Below, in pieces: positions 56,398 to 64,000 of a stretch of DNA of 64,000 bases; position 1 is the first letter of the stretch; every line of letters starts with the position of its first letter. The stretch is from Apoderus coryli (Eukaryota; Arthropoda; Insecta; Coleoptera; Attelabidae): NCBI GenBank assembly GCA_911728435.2, contig OU452204.1, forward strand, positions 20,124,430 through 20,188,429. Reading direction: 5' to 3'. The notes under the pieces are model-generated. The model made no database searches, was not told the origin of the DNA, and was given only the letters and a program-made list of their open reading frames with translations. The translations under genes and the position numbers were made by a program.

Positions 56398-56934
56398 TAT
56401 TCTATTCATAGCACTTATTCATGTTTTATTTATAGTATAGTAGAATAATTCTTGTAGGTTTCCCAGTGATCAAGCCGTTAGAAGAGAGTGGTGTACTTCT
56501 CTTAGAATATTTGGAAAATAAACATGCATATCGCACACAGCCATTCCTGTTCGCCATGTTCAGTAAGTTAATATTTTTGTGCGATTAGAAATATTACAAT
56601 TTATTGAAAATATTTTTTAACAGATTATCCTCGGATTAGCGTCTACAGTTGAGGTTGCAAAAAGTATGATCATTTACAGCCAGTTCTTCAGAAACTCTGT
56701 CTGCGTCCGAAGTTGAGGAAGAAAAGTATGTGCAAAACTATTCTAATCACATACATACTGGTCACCGCAACAATGAAGTAAAATATGTGCTATTTTTTTT
56801 TCAGCCTGACCCAGCATAATGTGGAGATCAAGAACATTTCAAAAAGTGACACATTAACAGCAAATTCCTCTGAAACCCTATCAATAATTGTATTTTTTAA
56901 TACGTAATCATTAAAGAATGTAATCAATTGCAAT

Positions 56935-58115
56935 AATTTGCGAACCGTCGAAGTTTTATTTGAGAACCGTTCAAATAGTTTTTTTTTGTTGGTTTGATAA
57001 TCATTTTTATCTTGTCTAAACTTAGTAGAAACAGATTCAGTTTCTCAGGTCTAGGAAAGATAATCAATTCATTTCAAATGTGGTTTCTTATAATTAGTAA
57101 TTGTTAAAACAAAAATTCTAAATTTAATAATAAATATTTTCATAATATAGAAAGTGTTTCCTTTTAATCCTAGACATATATTATTTAATAAATTATATTT
57201 GAAACAATGCTACAGTTCCTGCGTAGGTAAGTATTTATTATTGAAAACTGCAACCACGATTTCAAAAGAATTATACTACGCCACTGACTTTTGTTTACAT
57301 GCACTCCTTCTGTCATTAAAAAGGTAAATATTGACCTTTATGTTATGAAGACAAACATTGAAATTAGATGACATTTCTATATTTGTTTATTTGTCTGAGG
57401 AATGCACTAAGTTGAGGGAGGCTGCAAAATTTTACTCTGATAATAAATAATCAACTGTGGAACCTTTATTTGAAAACGATACCAACCTGATATTATTATA
57501 TTGATGATAGTTCCAACTAAAAAATAGTAGATATGCAAAACTTTCCAAACTATCCCTGTAGTGTAATATACAAGAACTATCGAACTACTAATTAAAAACT
57601 AAAAGTGTATTGATCTCCCATAATTAATTTCATTACGATACTTAACTTAGTCAAAACTGGATCACTTTTTAAAGACCTTGATAAAATTTATTTACATTTT
57701 TTTCTCAAGCATGAAAATCTTCAGTCGCGTGAATGCCAAGGTCTGCGTTAGTTTAGTAGTCGATATACCATACCATACCAATTACTCTGGTTTCTTCTTA
57801 TCCTAAGAAGGCAACCGGTTCCAATCTAGATTGATTATTGCATGTCAGTATTTAAATTAATAAATGTCCACCCATTTTGATTATTATTATGTTAATAACA
57901 TTTTATGTTGTTTGATATTTTAACAAGCTATTGTTTATTAAATCAGAATGTATTTTGTTTCCTGCAAAGAATAAGTCACTTTAATTGAAGTCAACTTTTG
58001 CCTATTTATGCGGAGCGGTTATTTTCAAAATTCATGTTTTTTTTTATTTGAAATTTTTCACATACAATGCAATCAATTCCGGAAATTGTAGCTTCCAAAG
58101 GGTTGAAATATAAAA
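56935..58115. other. Spacer without recognised genes
   Basis: AT-rich intergenic DNA downstream of the THAP relic; no supportable gene or repeat. Confidence 0.4.
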
Positions 58116-58119
58116 TACA

Positions 58120-59700
58120 AAGTTTTTTTATTAATAATAATAATAGCATTTATTTCCCACAGGTCGCACCCATTTACAGGAAAATCTAAAGCACATAACA
58201 CAAAATAACACTTTATATATAAATAAAACTAAAAGAAACAAGATTGATATAAAGTAAATAATAAGCACAATATAGGTAATAACAAATAATAACGATAAAT
58301 AATAAAATAACAACAATAATAAATAAAAAAACTTACTTACAATTACAGACTAAAAAGATGTTACCATGTTATAGAGCAATTCATACTTTGAGTACCCTCG
58401 ATGATCACCCATTAAGAAGGCTATTGGTGATTTCAGACAGAGACGAAAAGTTAATGCCCAGGTGACTACAATGCCGATTAAAGGAATTACACGTGAAGTA
58501 TATCGAAATTTGCGACAATACATTGGTTCTGGAAGGACCGATGGTAAACGGGGCAACATGCCTGGCTTCTAGGCGGGGCACACGAAATCTTATCCCCTGT
58601 AAAAGATCTGGACAGTCCACTGCACCGTGTAATATCTTATACAAGATCTTAATTCCGCATAAAATTCTTCGCAACTCGAGGGAGGGAATCTCGAAACGCA
58701 GAAGCATGGCGGCGTGGTCACTTCCTCTCGGTGGATAAACATTATCCGCTCTGAAAACCAGAGACTTGGGAAAGCGACTGATTCCAGAGATCGAATATGG
58801 ACTTCATATATGGGGCTCCACACAACTGAACCAAATTCCAACTTTGTCCTAACGAATGCATAATATAGCACCTTCATTGTGAAAATATCATTAAACTGAC
58901 GACAATTTCGAATAATGCAACCCAGTACACGATTAGCACCAGAAACAACGCTCAAAATTTGCGGCACGAAGGTAAACTCTCGATCGAAAATGACGCCCAG
59001 GTCCCTAACCTCATTCAATCTTTCTAAGGAAACACCGTTTAAGCAATAATTGAAGTTCAACGCGCTCGTAAGTCTAGAGAAACTGACTACCTTACACTTT
59101 GAGACACTGAGCATTAAACGGTTACTGATACACCAATCGCAGAGGATCTTTAAATTGGTCTGTAGGAATTCACAATCTTCATATGAGACAACACGCAGAA
59201 AAACCTTCAAGTCATCCGCATAAGCGAGGCTGTCACAAGTGAAGGTCTCAAGAAGGTCGTTAATAAACACATTAAACAGCAAGGGTCCAAGGTTGGAACC
59301 CTGCGGCACGCCCGAAGATGAAGAAAAAGTAAATGACTTAAAACCCTCGGACTCCACAAACTGAGATCGACCAAGAAGATATGAGCGAAAGAATTGTTCC
59401 ATCCGCTCAGAAAAGCCGAAATCTCTCAATTTCCTCAATAGCAGATAGTGATCCATACGATCAAACGCCTTCCGAAAATCAGTGTAAACCACATCCACCT
59501 GTTGTAGACGATCCATAGCGGAACAGACAATCTCGGAGAACACGGCAAGATTAGTTGTACACGATGTGTGGATACACCTTGTTATAAATGACGATCTCAA
59601 GCACCTTTGAGAAATTATAGAGGATCGAGATTGGTCTATAATTACTGATAATAGATTAATTAAACAATTGACAAAAAATCCAGGGTCGTATTTAAAAAAA
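58120..59700 (-). mobile_element. Jockey-like LINE, RT domain to 3' end
   Basis: Minus strand: PISILYNFSKVLEIVIYNKV near 59640-59580 (frame-shifted), then VVYTDFRKAFDRMDHYLLLR (motif A), SGVPQGSNLGPLLFNVFIND (motif B), SLAYADDLKVFLRV (motif C), LCDWCISNRLMLSVSKC, DLGVIFDREFTFVP, TKLEFGSVVWSPIYEVH. A frameshift after RSLES moves the C-terminal part into the frame 58707-58405 (IPSLELRRILCGIKILYKIL). A TTATTATTATTA tail at about 58130-58145 follows a GGGTGCGACCTGTGGGAAAT end. It is the closest relative of the fragment at 1221-2057. Confidence 0.87.
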
Positions 59701-59719
59701 CGAAACGTCGTAGTGAACA

Positions 59720-60595
59720 TTTGTAAACGCTATCTGTTTCTCCTCAAAAAGTAACAATGAGGAAGTGCTTTTGATTTTTTTTATATTTGTAAAAATAATG
59801 TCAGAAATACATGAAAACTAAAATCGTTTTTTCAATAATTCTCTAAAACGCCTAAAGTTACTGTACTTTTGAGAACACCATCGAAAAGGTGTTTAAATTG
59901 TACAACTTTTCTCTAATTTAACCGACATTGTAACCCATTCTTAACTTGCGGACAGAGTGTATAATATTCTACTACACCACAAACTGCCATAAGTCGGAGG
60001 ACGGAGGTTGAATTTTCTCTGACTACAGAAACATTCCATTACCATATTTCATTAAAAAAAAAAGGGGGGGATTTTACAAAGAACTGAGTAGTTCTACCAG
60101 TTTGTAAGATGGACACTTTTTTGAGAAATAATTGTTACTATACAATAATAAAACTCCTACTTCTTACCAACTCTAATAATACCAGTAAATATATTTCAGA
60201 AGAAAAAAAAAAGACAGAAAATAGTTATTTGAAAAATGATCTGATGTGGGATATTTTAACAACCTCCCTATGTGGAACTTACATGGCCTCTAATTGAAAT
60301 AAATTTCAACAAAGCTCAAAGGACTCATGTATCATACAAGTAGAAAAAATCGTGTGGGAGAACAGATAAAACAAAATATTTTTATTGAAAGTCTTCTCTC
60401 AGGATATCTTTTGAGGGAAAGCAGCTTACAGATTGTATTGGTTTGCAGAAAATGAAATCATGACATCATCAACAATAAGTTCCTTTCGACATTGATTTAA
60501 ATGGAAACTATACTGAGTGCCACAGGCAACAAAACTTATAGACAGCAAACGTCGAGATAAATTCTTAAACAGAAGTTTAACCGCGTTCACGCACA
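59720..60595. other. Spacer without recognised genes
   Basis: AT-rich intergenic DNA. The ORF at 60109-60297 has no supporting features. The right part may be decayed Penelope-like sequence leading to the ribozyme-like motif at 60602. Confidence 0.4.
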
Positions 60596-60601
60596 GTTGC
60601 T

Positions 60602-60635
60602 CTAAGGAAGCTGACGCTTTGATCAGCGAAACGTT
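60602..60635 (+). ncRNA. Hammerhead-like ribozyme motif
   Basis: CTAAGGA (degenerate CTGANGA), one A, then GCTGACGCTTTGATCAGC (GCTGA/TCAGC helix II), then GAAACGTTAGC. It lies 5 bp from the left end of the mariner at 60641, which probably inserted into the parent element. Confidence 0.48.
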
Positions 60636-60640
60636 AGCTA

Positions 60641-61944
60641 TTGGGTCTGCCAGATAACTTTTTTTTTTTGAAAATGCTATAAAAGAAAAACTGCTGAATA
60701 TTTTCCTAAATTTCTTTTTTTATTTGAAAGTACAATCCTTCCGGTTAATAATGACAAATAATTTCATTCAAATGGCTGCCTCGGCTAGCTATGCAGTAGC
60801 CTACACGATCGGTCCAATTTTTAAGCACATTATCGATTGTGTGCAGCTGTATTTCACCAATGGCTTCACGAATATTGTCCTTTAAAGCGTCAATTGTCTC
60901 TGGCTTGTCGGCGTAACACTTATCTTTGACGGCACCCCACAAATAATAGTCCAACGGTGTCAAATCGCAGCTCCGAGGTGGCCAAACGACATCAGCTCTG
61001 CGGCTGATAATGCGATCTTCAAAAACAGGGCGCAAAACATCGAGTGTAGCTTCGGCTGTGTGGCACGTAGCGCCGTCCTGTTGAAACCAAATGTTGCCAA
61101 TATCCTCCTCTTCAATTTTTGTGAACAAAAATTCGTTCAACATGGCCCGATAACGATCGCCATTGACTGTAACGGCCACTCCTTGCTCATTTTCGAAGAA
61201 AAATGGCCCAATTATGCCTCCGGACCAAAATCCGCGCCAAACAGTGACTCGTTTTGGGTGCATCGGCTTTTCAATGTATGCGTGCGGGTTTTCTGTGCCC
61301 CAAATGCGACAATTTTGCTTGTTTACATACCCGCCAAGATCAAAATGAGCTTCATCTGAAAAGATGATTTTTTTGGCAAAAATCGGCATCTTCTGTAAGT
61401 CGATCGCAGGCCCATTGAGCGAAGCGAAAACGCATTGGATGGTCAGTTGGCTTCAACTCCTGAACCAATTGGACTTTGTATGGCGTCATACCAAGGTCTT
61501 TATGCAAAATTCGTCTCAATGATGTCTCCGAAATGTTCAATTGTTGAGACCGACGGTGAATTGATGTTGATGGCGCTTCAGGCACACTTTCTGCCACAGC
61601 AGCAATATTCTCGGGTGTGCGCACTGTTTTTGGCTTTTCACGCTTTGGTTTATCGATGAGGATGCCAGTTTCTTTCACTTTTTTCACGAGATAACGAACA
61701 TACGGAGCTGACGGTGCTTCTCTTCTTCCAAAATCCGTACGCAATTTTCTCCCACATTCTGCAACATTACCATGATTTTCAAAGTAATGTCGCAATATTT
61801 CCCAGCGTTGTTCAAGCGTATACACAACCATATTCGTTCAGCGGAAGGATAAAACTGATTATCTGTCAAATCAGACATGAGCTAAGTGTTACCCTTCACG
61901 AAATAAGCACTAGTTGAAAAAAAAACGTTAGATGGCGGACCCTT
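60641..61944 (-). mobile_element. DD41D-type mariner element, 1.3 kb, frame-shifted transposase
   Basis: Imperfect inverted ends: TTGGGTCTGCCAGATAAC at 60641 against AAGGGTCCGCCATCTAAC on the other strand ending 61944, each with an adjoining T run. TA is present at both borders. The 1304-bp length is usual for mariner. Ends are unrelated to those of the 54331 element, so it is a different family. Confidence 0.85.
60745..61831 (-). pseudogene. DD41D-type mariner transposase with single frameshift
   Basis: The frame 61831-61352 carries the DNA-binding part: MVVYTLEQRWEILRHYFENH, LRTDFG and SIHRRSQQLNISETSLRRIL. The frame 61389-60745 carries the catalytic part: IIFSDEAHFDLGGY (Asp 1), KRVTVWRGFWSGGIIGPFFF, IWFQQDGATCHT (Asp 2), WPPRSCDLTPLDYYLWG (Asp 3, 41 residues after Asp 2). 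The two overlap near 61370, where one indel breaks the gene; no other damage is visible, so the loss of function is recent or could be a sequencing error. Confidence 0.9.
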
Positions 61945-62139
61945 TAGTTTAAATTTGACGCAAGATACGGTGTTGTTTTGCAACACTTTAAAAATTAGGC
62001 AATGTTTAATTTAATTATTTAAAACCTAGAGAAAATCAATTAAAAAGTTAATGAAACACGTATTTCCAAGTGAAATTAAAAAAAAATCGGTTGTGTCGCC
62101 CCAAAACTTTCCCGACAAGATATAATTTAGTCAAAAATA

Positions 62140-63038
62140 TATGACATCAGGCCCGTAGCTAGAGGGGTCATTTGGGAGCAATACCCGACCTTAAAAACGT
62201 ATGTCACAATTATCATGTTCCGAAAAAGGCAAGTAAACGGGAGCCATTTAGAGAACTTTATAATGCACTGAGTCGTTCAATCCTGAATATTTTGAAATTA
62301 TAGACATATTAACAGCCGAATTAAAAAGAAGGTTCTCAGAAAATGACGCTTTATTAACTTCGATTTCATGCCTTAATGAGTTAGATGATGAAAGGATGGT
62401 GCCTTTCCAATATTTAGGTAAGTTAATAATTAAATATACTAGTTTTAATTCTAAAAATTTAATTTTTTAGGTACAAAAATGAGGAAGCTGCTGTTGTGAA
62501 AAGATACTTAAAATATCGCGAAGACATAAACGAAAATTTATTAGAAGTGTTGTATACGAGTAAATAACGGGAGGCTTTCAAAGACACATGTGAGCTGTAT
62601 TCATCAGTGGTCACATTCGGATGCAGCACTGCTGTATGCGAATCAACGTTTTCGACAATCAACAAACCTCAAAGTATTTCTTGCCTTTGAAAGGAAAAGA
62701 ACGGAGAACGTAGATATTGATCAAGTTCTTAGAAAATTCAACAATATGACATATCGAAGACTACAACTATATTAAACTTATATCTTATTTCAATGATTTT
62801 TTTATTTTTGTTTTTATATGTTTGTGAAATGTCTTTTTTTATTTCCATACAATGTTTTAGTTTTTATATTTGCTGTTTGTGTTTAAGAATAGCAAAAGAA
62901 AATATTAAATTTAAATTTCCTTGTAATTATTTCTTTACTTTTTTTGTCACCTAAAAATCGGTGGATTGCGAAAAATGTACGCCCTACTTCAAAGTTCTGA
63001 TGCTCAAATTTCGTTCTAGCTACGGCTCTGTATGACAT
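62140..63038 (+). mobile_element. hAT element with 8-bp target duplication
   Basis: TATGACAT at 62140-62147 and 63031-63038 is a perfect 8-bp target duplication. The element (62148-63030, 883 bp) begins CAGGCCCGTAGCTAG and ends CTAGCTACGGCTCTG. It contains a truncated hAT transposase (listed separately). Its ends begin CAGGCCCG like those of the hAT at 49053, so the two belong to related families. Confidence 0.87.
62270..62775 (+). pseudogene. hAT-type transposase C-terminal half, broken
   Basis: Pieces in order: NPEYFEIIDILTAELKRRFS, ALLTSISCLNEL (about 62280-62375); KNEEAAVVKRYLKYREDINE after a possible intron or deletion; CELYSSVVTFGCSTAVCEST, FSTINKPQSIS (dimerisation motif, ESTFS equivalent to ERSFS); then, frame-shifted, VDIDQVLRKFNNMTYRRLQL. 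This is the C-terminal part of the ZMYM/DUF4371-like hAT family. Frameshifts and a stop make it inactive. Confidence 0.78.
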
Positions 63039-63177
63039 GCGTAACGAAACGCAATTTTAATAATAATAATTAATAATTATTATTATAACTGTATGATTTT
63101 AATTATTTCCAATGAACGAACGTAACAAACTAACTTCTTTATTCAAAAATTAGAAAAAAAAATATTGCCAAAGCTGA

Positions 63178-63242
63178 GGTTTGAACCGAGAACCTTCCGC
63201 ATGAGAAGCGCACCCTCTCAATCAATGACGCCAAAAACCTTT
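63178..63242 (-). repeat. tRNA-like sequence (tRNA pseudogene or SINE head)
   Basis: On the minus strand a GGTTCAAACC word (B box) lies about 35 nt after an ATTGAGAGGGTGCG stretch that could be an A box, with CGCTTCTCATGCG between, able to form an anticodon-like stem-loop. The acceptor stem does not pair well, so a functional tRNA is unlikely. Confidence 0.4.
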
Positions 63243-63249
63243 TGTCGAA

Positions 63250-64000
63250 TTACTTTATTATATTCTAATAAGAGTTAAAAGTTCGAACTACCTAACTGGT
63301 AAAATTTTAAACGCCATTTTCTCGAGAATTACGGGGGCAAATATCGCTATAAACCATATCAAAATTATTTAAAATGACGTATCACTCGACCCCTACTGCT
63401 ATTTGAAAATTTGGCGTTTGTGTCCACCCCTATCACAGAGCTAAAGCGATTTCAACAAAAAACTAATGGGTTCATCTTAGGACCTACCCAAACTCATGTA
63501 TCAAAATTTAGCTCAATTGATTGAAGCACATACAGATACACAGACAGACAAACTTCCATCTGGAAATGGTCTAATCGTCTGAGGTAACTTCAAAATGGTT
63601 ATATCCGTCTTTAACTCAAAATGTTTTTTAGTGCGTTCACAATCCAATCCATATAGGTCGGGAAAGTGCTGATAGAGGTAATTTTATTTAGAATTCTACT
63701 ATCTAAAAATATATAGAGCGTCCCATTTAATACAGTTATATTTAGCATTAATTTTTCAATTTGGAGCAATCTGCTCTATAAATAACTATTTCGTATCAAA
63801 AAAGAGTGAAATTAGAACATACAGCGCATTATTATTAAACTTGGAATCAATTCGTCATTATCAATTGACCCAAACTTTATAAAAAAAAAATCAGCCAGTA
63901 GTGGGTATTTAGCATCGACGAGGAAGTTTACATGACCATGTGAATAGGCAACGTGCTGAAAAATACCATTACCACACCACCACACAGATGCAATTATATA
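63250..64000. other. Spacer without recognised genes
   Basis: Contains a dispersed-repeat tail near 63480-63560 (ATGTATCAAAATTTAGC, then ACAGACAGACAA) resembling in style the 21-kb repeats. No genes seen up to the window end. Confidence 0.4.

Larger units (their letters stand above)
53662..56930 (+). pseudogene. THAP-type zinc-finger gene relic, multi-exon
   Basis: Exon A (53662-53726) encodes MGKKKCLVCMSSDFPTEATC then H, with the CxxC start of a THAP domain, and a perfect GTAAGTAC donor in phase 2. Exon B (56458-56562, acceptor TTGTAG) joins in frame to give HKFPSDQAVRREWCTSLRIF, the HKFP...W core of THAP domains. A TAA at 56519 then stops the frame, and the later Cys/His ligands are not seen without a shift. 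Downstream, Ser/Glu-rich pieces (SSSETLSASEVEEEK near 56690; LTQHNVEIKNISKSD near 56807, ending at a stop near 56908) are bounded by plausible splice sites. Either a pseudogene or an allele with a late defect. The A-B intron carries the intact mariner. Confidence 0.6.

Noticed and set aside
63178..63242. Functional tRNA gene
   Set aside because: The B box is good, but acceptor and D stems do not pair well; kept only as a tRNA-like repeat.
1..64000. CRISPR arrays, operons or prokaryotic genes
   Set aside because: No direct-repeat/spacer arrays or Shine-Dalgarno-led gene strings; gene structure is clearly eukaryotic.

Overview
This is AT-rich insect nuclear DNA, most likely from a beetle; the order is inferred from the style of the gene family and the mix of transposons, and the sequence does not prove it. 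Genes have short spliced exons with GTAAGT donors and T-rich-AG acceptors, TATA boxes with arthropod-type TCAGT initiators, and AATAAA poly(A) signals. There are no bacterial features.

Host content: between 0.5 and 45.5 kb there is a cluster of eleven small secreted-protein genes (52-88 aa), on both strands. All have the same architecture: a 12-nt first coding exon (MFKL, MFKI, MFKF, MFKY, MYKI or MLKL), a phase-0 intron inside the signal peptide, and one second exon carrying the rest. Mature parts are rich in Ala, Tyr, Pro and Ser (AYSAP/VAYS repeats) or Tyr and Gly, as in insect neuropeptide-like precursor (NPLP) and low-complexity cuticular proteins. Four neighbours at 12.2-19.5 kb (two -, two +) form a subfamily with an acidic/proline linker and a conserved C-terminus ending SYV plus two aliphatic residues. 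The genes at 37.3 and 45.4 kb are Tyr-rich and NPLP4-like. A twelfth possible exon lies at 37477-37653, tail-to-tail with the 37.3-kb gene. Three members and this exon are too short or too lacking in ATGs to appear as long ORFs; they were found from splice sites and the MFK exon pattern.

Everything else is mostly transposon debris in introns and spacers. LINE reverse transcriptases of several clades (jockey-like, RNase H-bearing I-like, RTE, CR1-like) lie at 1.2, 5-6, 7-8, 10.7, 14, 29.5, 31, 35-36.5, 40.5, 43.5, 51 and 59 kb. Tc1/mariner elements lie at 0, 13.5, 22.8, 34.1, 38.3, 44.8, 54.3-56.4 and 60.6-61.9 kb. hAT elements lie at 28.4, 49.1-49.7 and 62.1-63.0 kb, two of them with clear 8-bp target duplications. 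There is a BEL/Pao fragment at 47-48 kb and a Penelope-like GIY-YIG endonuclease at 32.5 kb. The 54.3-kb mariner looks intact, with 342-bp terminal repeats that appear identical by eye, inside the first intron of a THAP-domain gene relic.

The most unusual signal is a set of at least seven small hammerhead-ribozyme-like motifs (CTGANGA-like box, hairpin, GAAAC) at 1.0, 16.3, 21.7, 30.4, 32.9, 39.6 and 60.6 kb. Two lie inside short elements with inverted ends, one lies beside a strong inverted repeat, and one lies about 125 bp past the Penelope-like endonuclease. Other structure includes a GC-rich 33-bp minisatellite at 10.2 kb, a diverged tandem/palindromic repeat at 20.4-21.6 kb and a large foldback at 16.6-17.2 kb.
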